NCBI RefSeq assembly: GCF_001545155.1
Contig: NZ_CP014226.1
Location: 2,456,932-2,466,747 of the forward strand
Reading direction: 5' to 3'
DNA: 9,816 bases
Source of the DNA: Halomonas chromatireducens
GTDB lineage: Bacteria; Pseudomonadota; Gammaproteobacteria; Pseudomonadales; Halomonadaceae
Positions 1 to 7,636 of this stretch are shown here, piece after piece. The translations under genes were made by a program, and so were the position numbers. The notes under the pieces were generated by a model. That model ran no database searches. It saw nothing but the letters and a program-made list of their open reading frames with translations, and had not been told where the DNA came from. Position 1 is the stretch's first letter, and every line of letters begins with the position of its first letter.

Positions 1-142
1 GGTATTGTTGACCCAGGCTGCAGCGCATCCAGGCGAGTTGCTGGCGCTTGTCGATGACCACGCCATGAGGTTCGCTTTCATCGCTGGACGCGCTGCTGCC
101 CCAGGCGACACCGCACGCTGCCAGAAGCACTCCCGCAACCAT
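1..142 (-). CDS. Small lipoprotein, DUF1566/Lcl-like, N-terminal part only (runs off left edge)
   Basis: Reading the minus strand from the ATG at 142 gives 47 codons without a stop before the window edge. Residues 2-10 are hydrophobic and end in LLAAC, a good lipobox for lipoprotein signal peptidase, so Cys10 would be the lipidated residue of a periplasm-facing lipoprotein. After a Ser-rich linker comes a segment containing WMRCSLGQQ, which resembles the Trp-x-Arg-Cys-x-x-Gly-Gln signature I associate with DUF1566 (Lcl C-terminal) proteins; their molecular function is not known. The N-terminus is odd: the signal peptide has no positive charge after the ATG and is very short, and no ribosome binding site precedes it. 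The frame stays open upstream, but only antisense to the chemoreceptor remnant, so the true N-terminus may have been lost at the junction. The family assignment rests on one motif. Confidence 0.45.
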   Translation of the reverse strand, partial: MVAGVLLAACGVAWGSSASSDESEPHGVVIDKRQQLAWMRCSLGQQY

Positions 143-148
143 CACCCG

Positions 149-415
149 AGTGAGCAGATCAGCCAGGCCATCGGCGAGATAGACCAGGCAACCCAGACCA
201 GCGCCGACAGCATGCAAAGTTATCAGGCTGCAACGGCTTCCCTCGAGAGAGAAGTCAGCGCACTGGCCCACAGCGCCGGCGCCTTCAGCGGTAGCGATAT
301 CCGGCAAAATACTAAAATGACAGCCCATCCTGTACATGAACGCAGCGTGAGCCACCTGCCCCCCAAAGCGGTGGCCAGTCGCCCACCTATCGAAAGGGAG
401 TGGGAAACTTTCTGA
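149..415 (+). pseudogene. C-terminal remnant of a methyl-accepting chemotaxis protein
   Basis: Codons from about 149 to the TGA at 413-415 encode about 88 residues. The first part, with QISQAIGEIDQATQ followed by ATASLEREVSALAHSAGAF, matches the end of the cytoplasmic signalling helix of methyl-accepting chemotaxis proteins. A flexible tail follows and ends in EWETF, the xWxxF pentapeptide that tethers the CheR methyltransferase and CheB methylesterase in receptors such as E. coli Tar and Tsr (NWETF). Everything upstream that a receptor needs is missing: sensor domain, membrane helices, HAMP domain and the signalling hairpin tip. The open frame continues left to an ATG at 5, but that part is antisense to the lipoprotein gene and has no ribosome binding site. 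I read this as a 5'-truncated receptor gene left by a rearrangement at about 142-149. The tail is well preserved, so the event may be recent. Confidence 0.7.
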
Positions 416-431
416 ACAGGGCAAGTTGAGA

Positions 432-460
432 GAAAAAAACCCGGCCCTCATGGGCCGGGT
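432..460 (-). terminator. Rho-independent terminator of the zwf-pgl-eda operon
   Basis: A perfect 9-bp GC-rich stem (arms 439-447 and 452-460, loop 448-451) is followed, in the minus-strand reading, by seven U residues (plus-strand A run 433-439, partly shared with the stem). It lies about 65 bases after the eda stop codon and suits termination of the minus-strand operon. In the plus direction there is no U tract, so it would not stop a transcript from the chemoreceptor remnant efficiently. Confidence 0.85.
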
Positions 461-465
461 ATAAA

Positions 466-480
466 GACAGCACCGCTGTC
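466..480. repeat. Small hairpin in the eda 3' untranslated region
   Basis: GACAGC and GCTGTC form a perfect 6-bp stem with a 3-base loop, just ahead of the operon terminator on the minus strand. It may stabilise the transcript end; it has no U tract of its own. Confidence 0.4.
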
Positions 481-504
481 GAGAGAGCACTGCTGAGAGA
501 GCAC
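481..504. repeat. 10-bp direct repeat GAGAGAGCAC (two copies)
   Basis: Copies lie at 481-490 and 495-504, separated by TGCT. They sit between the eda stop codon and its terminator. No function can be assigned; a local duplication is the simplest reading. Confidence 0.6.
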
Positions 505-524
505 AACGAACCCGTTTCGGTGGA

Positions 525-1187
525 TCAGTGGTGGAAGCGTTCGGCGGCTTCACGGGCCAGAGAGCGGATGGCATCCCAGTCCTCGGCATCGATCAGCGAC
601 TTGGGCGTCAGCCAGGAGCCGCCGACGCACATCACGTTCTTCAAGGCCAGGTAGTCCTCGGCGTTGTTGACGCCGATCCCTCCCGTAGGGCAGAACCGCG
701 CTTCGGGAATCGGGCCGGCGAAGGACTTGAGCGCCTTGACACCCCCACTGGCTTCCGCGGGGAAGAACTTGAAACGGCGGTATCCGTACTGCCAGCCAGT
801 CATCAGTTCGGACACGGTGGCAACGCCGGGCAGCATGGGAACCGGGCTGGTCACGCCGTAGCGGTAGAGCGCCTCGGTGGTCCCCGGGGTCACTACGAAA
901 TCTGCGCCAGCCTGCTCGGCCTGACGATATTGCGCAGGGGTCAGCACGGTACCAACACCGATACTTGCCTGGGGCAGCGCCTCGCGCAGACGCCGGATCG
1001 CCTCCAGAGCACAGTCGGTGCGCAGCGTCACCTCCAAGACGGTCAAGCCGCCCTCCACCAGGGCACGCCCGAGGGGAACAGCATCTTCCAGTCTCTCGAT
1101 AGAGAGCACCGGAATGACCTCCGCCTTGAGGCATATGCTGTCGAGCTCGGTGGTTCTGGTGGAGGGAAGCTGTTTCTCGATGGTCAT
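525..1187 (-). CDS. eda: KDPG aldolase (2-dehydro-3-deoxy-6-phosphogluconate aldolase)
   Basis: Cleaves 2-keto-3-deoxy-6-phosphogluconate to pyruvate and glyceraldehyde 3-phosphate, the last step of the Entner-Doudoroff pathway, in the cytoplasm; E. coli Eda also acts on 4-hydroxy-2-oxoglutarate. The 220-residue protein has the length of a class I aldolase of the Eda family. The active-site acid is Glu52 in LEVTLRT, the Schiff-base lysine is Lys140 in FKFFPAE, and a phosphate-binding CPTGGI lies at 166-171. The ATG at 1187 is chosen because GGAG lies eight bases upstream; the in-frame TTG at 1193 is only two bases from that site. It is the last gene of the zwf-pgl-eda operon, 20 bases after pgl, and is followed by the hairpin at 432-460. 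Expression should follow the HexR-controlled promoter upstream of zwf; edd is not in this window. Confidence 0.97.
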   Translation of the reverse strand: MTIEKQLPSTRTTELDSICLKAEVIPVLSIERLEDAVPLGRALVEGGLTVLEVTLRTDCALEAIRRLREALPQASIGVGTVLTPAQYRQAEQAGADFVVTPGTTEALYRYGVTSPVPMLPGVATVSELMTGWQYGYRRFKFFPAEASGGVKALKSFAGPIPEARFCPTGGIGVNNAEDYLALKNVMCVGGSWLTPKSLIDAEDWDAIRSLAREAAERFHH

Positions 1188-1207
1188 AAGCAAGACTCCA
1201 GAAGCAT

Positions 1208-1885
1208 TCAGGGGGCCCAGTAAACGGCCAGCGGACAGGACAGAAAGGCACGAATGGGAAGTTCGCGAAGGTCGTCGCCGCCCAGCGCACGGGCCAGAAC
1301 GCTGCGCTTGTCGCCCCCCGTGATGTGCAGGACATGGCGGCGGGCCTGGTGCAGCCGATCGGCGCTGAGGGTAATGCGCGCCTGGGGCTGGCTCGGTGAG
1401 CGCACCGCGACAACGGGCTCCGCAGTAGAGAGTGCCAGCTCCAGCTCACGGCTATCGGGAAACAGCGATGCCGTATGGCCATCTCCGCCCATGCCTAGCA
1501 CTACCAGGCTCGCCGGCCAGCTCAACGCTTCGATACGCCGGGCCACCGCCTCGACGCCTTGCTCCGGCGTCTCGTCATCGGTGGTCAGTGAAATGAAATT
1601 GGCCGCGGAGGCTGGCCCTACCAGTAGATATTCCCTTACCAGACGAGCATTGCTCGCTTCGGCGTCCACGGGAACCCAGCGTTCATCGGCCAGAGTCACG
1701 TCAATGCGCGCCCAGGGAAGGTCCCGCGAGGCCATGGCCTGGAAGAAAGGCACCGGCGTAGACCCGCCAGAGACTACCAGCAGGACACGCTCCTGCTGGG
1801 CCAGATCCTGCCTCAAGGCCTCAGCCGTTGCTTCGGCAAGCTGCTCGGCGAGTTGATCACGGGGTTTGGCATCCGAAATCGGCAT
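1208..1885 (-). CDS. pgl: 6-phosphogluconolactonase (DevB/SOL type)
   Basis: Hydrolyses 6-phosphogluconolactone, made by Zwf, to 6-phosphogluconate; shared by the Entner-Doudoroff and oxidative pentose phosphate routes, cytoplasmic. The 225-residue protein has the glucosamine-6-phosphate-isomerase-like fold signatures of the DevB type: VSGGSTP at 38-44, ADERWVP at 66-72 and GMGGDGHTASLFP at 131-143, the last carrying the catalytic-region Asp and His. Three in-frame ATGs are possible (1915, 1900, 1885). The one at 1885 is preferred because GAGGA lies eight bases upstream and because it begins one base after the zwf stop (TGA-C-ATG), which suggests translational coupling. The longer forms would overlap zwf by up to 29 bases and lack a convincing ribosome binding site. 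It is the middle gene of the operon. Confidence 0.95.
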   Translation of the reverse strand: MPISDAKPRDQLAEQLAEATAEALRQDLAQQERVLLVVSGGSTPVPFFQAMASRDLPWARIDVTLADERWVPVDAEASNARLVREYLLVGPASAANFISLTTDDETPEQGVEAVARRIEALSWPASLVVLGMGGDGHTASLFPDSRELELALSTAEPVVAVRSPSQPQARITLSADRLHQARRHVLHITGGDKRSVLARALGGDDLRELPIRAFLSCPLAVYWAP

Positions 1886-1886
1886 G

Positions 1887-3395
<1,509 letters not shown>

Positions 3396-3424
3396 GCATG
3401 CCCCCATCTGGTTAACTTACTAAA

Positions 3425-3454
3425 AAAATACGTCATGGAAGCACCTTTCAGCAA
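3425..3454 (-). promoter_or_regulatory. Candidate sigma70-type promoter of zwf-pgl-eda
   Basis: On the minus strand TTGCTG (3454-3449) and TATTTT (3430-3425) are separated by 18 bases, about 30 bases ahead of the preferred zwf start. The match is moderate. The HexR-like palindrome lies directly upstream of the -35 element. Found by eye only. Confidence 0.3.
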
Positions 3455-3462
3455 GTTTATTC

Positions 3463-3477
3463 TGTAATATTACTATA
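3463..3477. promoter_or_regulatory. Candidate HexR operator in the zwf/hexR intergenic region
   Basis: TGTAATATTACTATA contains a perfect 10-bp palindrome, GTAATATTAC (3464-3473), in an otherwise GC-rich genome. It resembles the published gammaproteobacterial HexR motif, which I recall as close to TGTAATTAAATTACA; the left half agrees well and the right half is degraded. TATAAA at 3474-3479 could be a -10 element for hexR on the plus strand, so a bound repressor might control both divergent genes, as HexR does in Pseudomonas. The hexR promoter is weakly supported because I see no good -35 element. Confidence 0.45.
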
Positions 3478-3500
3478 AAAAAGAGTTCAGCAGAGCCTCC

Positions 3501-3526
3501 GTTCGCGCCCTAACGAGGGTTCGCGC
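3501..3526. repeat. Direct repeat GTTCGCGC (two copies, 18 bp apart) around a small hairpin
   Basis: Copies at 3501-3508 and 3519-3526. Between them CCCT and AGGG (3508-3511 and 3516-3519) form a short inverted repeat. The spacing is near two helical turns, so a regulator could contact both copies on one face; nothing identifies which. Confidence 0.4.
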
Positions 3527-3552
3527 TAGGATAGCAACTCGCATGTTGTAAA

Positions 3553-3576
3553 ATCACCACATCACCACATCACCAC
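3553..3576. repeat. Three perfect tandem copies of ATCACCAC in the hexR leader
   Basis: Copies at 3553-3560, 3561-3568 and 3569-3576, directly joined. The array is bracketed by GTTGT (3545-3549) and ACAAC (3575-3579), which are inverted relative to each other. It lies about 50 bases before the hexR start. Arrays like this can change copy number by replication slippage. Confidence 0.75.
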
Positions 3577-3583
3577 AACTGCC

Positions 3584-3598
3584 TGGCGCACTGCGCCA
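3584..3598 (+). promoter_or_regulatory. Hairpin in the hexR 5' leader
   Basis: TGGCGC and GCGCCA form a perfect 6-bp stem with a 3-base loop, ten bases before the hexR ribosome binding site (GGAGAG, 3608-3613). It covers the first base of the upstream ATG at 3598, which is one reason to prefer the ATG at 3625. A role in translation is possible but not shown. Confidence 0.35.
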
Positions 3599-3624
3599 TG
3601 TCGTCACGGAGAGCCCTACTCATC

Positions 3625-4479
3625 ATGGCAAATCACGACCTGCTCCAGCGTATTCGCCAACGCCTCGAAGAGTTGAATCGCTCCGAGCGCAAGGTCGCAG
3701 ACGTCATTCTAGCGGACCCGACCCGGGCTACCGGCTTGAGTATCGCCAGCCTGGCGCAGGCGGCCTCGGTCAGCGAACCCACCGTCAATCGGTTCTGTCG
3801 CAGCTTCGATGCCAAGGGCTACCCGGACTTCAAGATCAAGCTAGCCCAGAGCCTGGCAGGGGGCACGCCCTATGTCAGTCAGGCGGTGGAGCCTGGCGAC
3901 GCCGCTACTGAGTACACGAGCAAGATATTTGGCGCCACGATTGCCGCACTGGACGAAGCCAGCCGCGAACTGGACCCCGCACGCATCGAGCGGGTAGTGG
4001 ATTATCTGATCCAGGCCAAGCAGATCCACTTCTTCGGCCTAGGCGCGTCGGGAGCGGTGGCACAGGATGCCCAGCACAAGTTCTTTCGCTTCAACCTGCC
4101 CGTCACGTCCTACGTGGACGTGCTGATGCAGCGCATGGTGGCCGCCGCCTGCCATACCGGCGATGTAGTCGTAGTGATTTCCTGGACCGGCCGCACCCGC
4201 GAACTGGTAGACATCGCCCGCCTGGCCCGAGAGAGTGGCGCCGTGGTATTGGGTATCACCGCACCCGGCTCGCCGCTGGCCAGGGAATGCACCGAAACAC
4301 TTGAGGTCGCCACGCCCGAGGACACCGACGTCTACATGCCGATGACATCGCGGATGATCCAACTCACCCTCATCGATGTCCTGGCCACCGGTGTCACCCT
4401 GCGACGCGGCGAAGACTTCCTGCCACACCTGAAGAAGATAAAGGACAGCCTGCTGGAAACGCGCTACCCGGTCGGCTAA
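3625..4479 (+). CDS. hexR: HexR, RpiR-family transcriptional regulator of central carbon metabolism
   Basis: Cytoplasmic DNA-binding repressor; in Pseudomonas and other gammaproteobacteria HexR binds upstream of zwf, edd and gap and is released by KDPG. The 284-residue protein has an N-terminal RpiR-type helix-turn-helix (about 20-75, recognition region [15 protein letters not shown]) followed by a SIS sugar-phosphate-binding domain (about 125-260). The SIS signatures are FGLGASG at 137-143 and [10 protein letters not shown] at 185-194; the usual form of the latter is ISHTGRT, so Trp replaces His here. The ATG at 3625 is chosen over ATG 3598 because GGAGAG lies 11 bases upstream, and the nine extra residues do not match the family. 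Divergent from zwf, sharing its control region, so autoregulation is likely. No terminator is visible; it converges on the Rid gene with 11 bases between stop codons. Confidence 0.95.
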   Translation: MANHDLLQRIRQRLEELNRSERKVADVILADPTRATGLSIASLAQAASVSEPTVNRFCRSFDAKGYPDFKIKLAQSLAGGTPYVSQAVEPGDAATEYTSKIFGATIAALDEASRELDPARIERVVDYLIQAKQIHFFGLGASGAVAQDAQHKFFRFNLPVTSYVDVLMQRMVAAACHTGDVVVVISWTGRTRELVDIARLARESGAVVLGITAPGSPLARECTETLEVATPEDTDVYMPMTSRMIQLTLIDVLATGVTLRRGEDFLPHLKKIKDSLLETRYPVG

Positions 4480-4490
4480 TCAAACGTTGC

Positions 4491-4859
4491 TCAGGGGCTA
4501 TCGGTAACGACCAGGGCGGTAACGGTGATCTCTACCTTCAACTCCTCGGCAGGCAGGGGAGCACAGACGCAGGTGCGGGCGGGGGCGTGACCGGTGGGCA
4601 CCCAGGCATCCCATACCGCGTTCATGGCAGCGAAATCGTGGCCATCCTTTAGATAAATGGTGGCCGTCAGCAGGTGCTCCCGGTCGGAGTTGATCTCCTT
4701 GAGGAGCTCATCGACCCGGGCGAGCATGCTTTCGGTCTGGGCGGTGATATCCCCCTGGCGCGCCTCGGGCCCCGCGACCTGACCGCAGAGGTAGGCGATG
4801 CCGTTGTGGATCACGGCGCGGCTCATGCGAGCCTTGGTGTCATGGCGAACGATGGTCAT
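4491..4859 (-). CDS. Rid-family protein (RidA/YjgF/YER057c fold), non-archetypal subgroup
   Basis: Rid proteins are small trimeric cytoplasmic enzymes; RidA itself hydrolyses reactive enamine/imine intermediates released by PLP enzymes. The 122-residue protein keeps the key Arg in ARTCV (Arg95) and the Glu in KVEITVTA (Glu110), equivalent to Arg105 and Glu120 of E. coli RidA, so imine hydrolysis is plausible. It lacks the N-terminal Gly-Pro-Tyr of archetypal RidA and has YLCGQV instead of the usual SGQ, so it belongs to another Rid subgroup whose substrate I cannot name. The ATG at 4859 has GGAGG four bases upstream and is preferred to the start 11 codons earlier. It lies 69 bases after the DksA-like gene on the same strand, possibly co-transcribed. 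Confidence 0.88.
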   Translation of the reverse strand: MTIVRHDTKARMSRAVIHNGIAYLCGQVAGPEARQGDITAQTESMLARVDELLKEINSDREHLLTATIYLKDGHDFAAMNAVWDAWVPTGHAPARTCVCAPLPAEELKVEITVTALVVTDSP

Positions 4860-4928
4860 GGTACCTCCAGTGAGCTGAGGCAGCGCAAACAACTGCCATC
4901 AAGAAAACAGAGCATAGATATTACCGCA

Positions 4929-5270
4929 TCAGTCGGCACAGTCGATGCATTTAAGAACCAATGGATCCCAATCCAGGCGCTTCTTGCTGATCCACTCTCC
5001 ACATTCGATACATTCGCCGTATTCACCTTTTTCGATTCGAGCCAATGCCCCGGTTATGCGCCGTAAAGCCAGCTGTCGGCGCTCCTCCTCAGCCTTGGCC
5101 ATGGCCTGACTCTGCATGGCGTCCATGCGTGTCAACCGCCCGACCGCGGTCTGGTCGAGCATTACGGTGTCGCGAGCACCGCTACTCGATTGGCTTTCCT
5201 CGATCAGCGCCACGCGTAATGCCTCGAGTCGCTCGACGACGGCTGATATATCGAGTTCAGGATGATTCAT
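4929..5270 (-). CDS. Short DksA/TraR-family C4 zinc-finger protein
   Basis: DksA and TraR proteins enter the RNA polymerase secondary channel and alter initiation, often with ppGpp. This 113-residue protein is longer than TraR (about 70) and shorter than E. coli DksA (151). A helical region at 8-80 would form the coiled coil. The zinc finger is complete, with Cys87, Cys90, Cys108 and Cys111 in a C-x2-C-x17-C-x2-C arrangement. At the coiled-coil tip, LDQTAVGRLTRMD (38-50) aligns with the DxxDxA tip of DksA but keeps only the first Asp, so activity on polymerase may differ. The ATG at 5270 has a strong AGGAGG five bases upstream. It is divergent from the MFS gene and upstream of the Rid gene. 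The family is clear; the regulated promoters are unknown. Confidence 0.9.
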   Translation of the reverse strand: MNHPELDISAVVERLEALRVALIEESQSSSGARDTVMLDQTAVGRLTRMDAMQSQAMAKAEEERRQLALRRITGALARIEKGEYGECIECGEWISKKRLDWDPLVLKCIDCAD

Positions 5271-5404
5271 GCTTGCCTCCTCCCTTCACGTCGGACCACG
5301 TCGATAGAAAAGCAGGAACGGCAAACTGCTATCATACGGCGCCCCGCCAACACGCGGCGGCTTGTTCTGCTGACCTCATCATGCCAGCACTAACGGAGAG
5401 CGTC

Positions 5405-6598
5405 ATGGGCTACCGGACTCTATTGAGAGACCATCGCGGCCTGCTCGGCATATCCTTCCTGGCGATGTTCACCTCGAGCCTGGGCCAGAGCTTCTTCATC
5501 GGCCTGTTCCAGGTACCGATCAGCCAGCAATTGGAGCTTACAGCGGGCCAGTTCGGCACCGCTTATGCCTTGGTGACCCTGGTCGCCGGCTTCGCCATGT
5601 TGCGTCTGGGTCCCAGTATCGACTGGGTCTCACCGCGGCGCTTCGCCGTGATCGTGCTGGTTACCCTGGCCAGCGGCGTGTTGCTGCTCACCCTGTCGCC
5701 CTGGTGGGGCCTGGGCGTGCTGGGGCTCGGCCTGGTCCGACTTTGCGGCCAGGGTATGATGACCCACCTCGGCAACACCCTGGCCGGGCGGGAATTCACC
5801 ACGCTGCGTGGTCGCGCCCTGGGACTGGTGGGCATGGGCATGATGCTCGGGGAAACCCTGCTGCCCCCATTGATGGCGGCACTGCTGGTCTTCCTGGGCT
5901 GGCGGGAATTATGGTGGCTCTTCGCGCTGGTGCTGGCCGGGCTCTGGGTACCTCTGCTGCTTCGCGGCCCCTGGCCGAAGGCGCCGGGCCAACGTCCGGT
6001 GGCCGGCCAGCCCAGCCGTGGACCCCGACCCTTTCGCGACCCTACCTTCTGGAAGCTGTTGCCTCTGTTGATGACACTGCCGGTCACCATGACCGGCATC
6101 TTCATCTACCAGGCGGTCATGACACACGAGCTAGGCAGCAGCCTTGGAGTCTATGCCCTGGCACTCGCGGGCATGGGGCTGGCCAAGCTGCCCGGCGCCC
6201 TGCTCGGCGGCCGCTGGGTCGACAGGCTGGGTCCGGTTCGCCTGGCCAGGCTCTATCTACTGCCCTTCGCCGTGGCGCTGCTCATTGCGATCATATTCGG
6301 TGGGCACCTCGGGGTGTGGGCGCTGATGGTCGGCGGCGGGCTTGCCATTGGCTCGCAGGAGTCTATCGCCACCAGCCTGCTGGTGCGGATCTGGGGAGCC
6401 GAACACCTGGGTACCGTTCGGGCAACGCTGAGTGCCTGCATGGTATTTGCTACCGGCCTGGCACCCGCTGTGCTCGGCTTCGCACTGGACCTGGGCGCCG
6501 ATTTCACGTCGATTCTCGCCGGCATGCTGGCGTTTCTGGTCGGTGGGTGGTGGCTGGCCCAGGGCGTGTTGGCTAGCCAGGCCACACGGGCTGTCTGA
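5405..6598 (+). CDS. Major facilitator superfamily transporter, substrate unknown
   Basis: An inner-membrane secondary transporter of 397 residues, the usual MFS size, with about 12 hydrophobic segments in two sets of six around a basic, Pro-rich cytoplasmic loop (about 187-212). A clear motif A follows the eighth segment (GGRWVDRLGPVRL, 268-280), and a degraded copy lies in the first half (GPSIDWVSPRR, 69-79), as expected for a two-repeat MFS protein. No substrate-specific motif is recognisable. The ATG at 5405 is chosen because GGAGAG lies four bases upstream. The ATG at 5381 adds eight residues, and the frame open from 5045 is only antisense to the DksA-like gene. It stands alone on the plus strand: its promoter must lie in the 134 bases shared with the DksA-like gene, and it ends at a hairpin. 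Confidence 0.92.
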   Translation: MGYRTLLRDHRGLLGISFLAMFTSSLGQSFFIGLFQVPISQQLELTAGQFGTAYALVTLVAGFAMLRLGPSIDWVSPRRFAVIVLVTLASGVLLLTLSPWWGLGVLGLGLVRLCGQGMMTHLGNTLAGREFTTLRGRALGLVGMGMMLGETLLPPLMAALLVFLGWRELWWLFALVLAGLWVPLLLRGPWPKAPGQRPVAGQPSRGPRPFRDPTFWKLLPLLMTLPVTMTGIFIYQAVMTHELGSSLGVYALALAGMGLAKLPGALLGGRWVDRLGPVRLARLYLLPFAVALLIAIIFGGHLGVWALMVGGGLAIGSQESIATSLLVRIWGAEHLGTVRATLSACMVFATGLAPAVLGFALDLGADFTSILAGMLAFLVGGWWLAQGVLASQATRAV

Positions 6599-6612
6599 CG
6601 CCTTATGCTTAA

Positions 6613-6646
6613 CACATTAACGCCGGCCCATGGCCGGCGTTGTGTG
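6613..6646. terminator. Hairpin between converging MFS and usp genes, probable bidirectional terminator
   Basis: AACGCCGGCC (6619-6628) and GGCCGGCGTT (6632-6641) form a perfect 10-bp stem with a 3-base loop, extendable by CACA/TGTG after a small internal loop. It sits 20 bases after the MFS stop and 28 bases after the usp stop on the other strand. Neither side has a good U run, so termination strength is uncertain. Confidence 0.6.
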
Positions 6647-6669
6647 AAAAGGATCGCTTGGCTAGCGGT

Positions 6670-7524
6670 TCAGCGCAGCAGCAGTACCGGCACGCTGGCC
6701 CGTCGCAGCATCGCCGTGGTGGTACTGCCCACCAGCAGGTGGCGGATACGCGAGTGGCCGTAGGCGCCCATCACCAGCATGTCGATGGCATGCTCCTGTT
6801 TATAGGTGCGCAGGGTCTCCTCCACCTCGCCGGCACGAATCGCCCCTTCGGCCTGGTGACCGGCATCGCGCAGCGTCTTCAGTGCCCAGTCGAGCTGGGA
6901 GCGGTTGTCACCGGTCTCGGCGCCGACAATCACCACATGGCAGGGAGTGCCCTGGAACAGAGGACTCTTGGCGATCATTTCCACCCCCTTGCGGGTGGTC
7001 TTGCTGCCGTCGAAGGCGATCATTACCTGTTCTGGCTTCTTGAAGCCGTCCGGTACCATCAGGATGGGGCGGTGCAGGGTACGCACCACCCGCTCCAGGT
7101 TGGAACCCAGGTGCTCACTGGCTTGATGCGCGGTCTCACCACGCTTGCCTACCACAAGCAGGCGAATCTCGTTCTCAAGCTCAACCAGGGTCTCGACCAG
7201 GGTGCCGTTGCGCTGGCGCGTCATGGGTTCTGTCACGCCAGCCTCAAGGGCTCGCTCCTTTGCCGCATTTAGCATCAGCCGACCCTGCTCCTGGGCGACT
7301 TTGGCGCGACGCTCATCCAACTGAGATAGCTCTTCGAGCAGGTGTTCGCGGGAACCCAGCCCGATATTACCGGACAGATCCACCTCGGCGGTCTGGGGGT
7401 GATTATCCACCACGTGCAAGAAGGTCAGCGGCGCTTCAAGCGCCAGGCTGGCCCAGGCGGCGTAGTCACACACCCCCTCGGAGAACTGCGAGCCGTCGAT
7501 GGCGGCCATTACCTGATCTGTCAT
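6670..7524 (-). CDS. Tandem-domain universal stress protein (UspA family)
   Basis: A cytoplasmic 284-residue protein made of two Usp domains (about 1-157 and 163-284). Each begins with the usual beta strand and Asp (VMAAIDGS at 5-12, VMIAFDGS at 167-174). The second keeps the nucleotide-binding pattern G-x2-G-x9-G-[ST] in GAYGHSRIRHLLVGS (253-267). The first has GKRGETAHQASEHLGS (126-141), with one residue more between the glycines, so ATP binding by domain 1 is less sure. The ATG at 7524 is used because the upstream TTG at 7539 has no ribosome binding site; the site for the ATG (GGGA, about 10 bases upstream) is also weak. It follows the SulP gene by 112 bases on the same strand, so it may act on or report for that transporter; this is inference. 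Confidence 0.93.
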   Translation of the reverse strand: MTDQVMAAIDGSQFSEGVCDYAAWASLALEAPLTFLHVVDNHPQTAEVDLSGNIGLGSREHLLEELSQLDERRAKVAQEQGRLMLNAAKERALEAGVTEPMTRQRNGTLVETLVELENEIRLLVVGKRGETAHQASEHLGSNLERVVRTLHRPILMVPDGFKKPEQVMIAFDGSKTTRKGVEMIAKSPLFQGTPCHVVIVGAETGDNRSQLDWALKTLRDAGHQAEGAIRAGEVEETLRTYKQEHAIDMLVMGAYGHSRIRHLLVGSTTTAMLRRASVPVLLLR

Positions 7525-7552
7525 CTTGTCGTTTCCCAAGCTGGCGTGGGTT

Positions 7553-7575
7553 GGCAGGCTTTTCGCGTGCCTGCC
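7553..7575 (-). promoter_or_regulatory. Hairpin between the SulP and usp genes
   Basis: GGCAGGC (7553-7559) and GCCTGCC (7569-7575) form a perfect 7-bp stem with a 9-base loop in the 112-base gap. There is no U tract, so it is more likely an RNA-stability or attenuation element than a full terminator. It could allow the two genes to be expressed at different levels from one transcript. Confidence 0.4.
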
Positions 7576-7636
7576 GTTACATACGTTCTACCACCATCGG
7601 GCCACCACGTCACAGCACGGCCGCCCGAAGACCGGC

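Noticed and set aside
528..1223. Long open frame on the plus strand opposite eda
   Set aside because: It mirrors a well-supported aldolase gene, has low-complexity composition, no ribosome binding site and no recognisable domain.
5045..5404. N-terminal extension of the MFS frame
   Set aside because: It is antisense to the DksA-like gene, is not hydrophobic and has no MFS character; a good ribosome binding site precedes the ATG at 5405.
5704..6576. 290-codon alternative frame inside the MFS gene
   Set aside because: Rich in Gly, Pro, Arg and Ala with no domain, and overlaps a clear 12-helix transporter.
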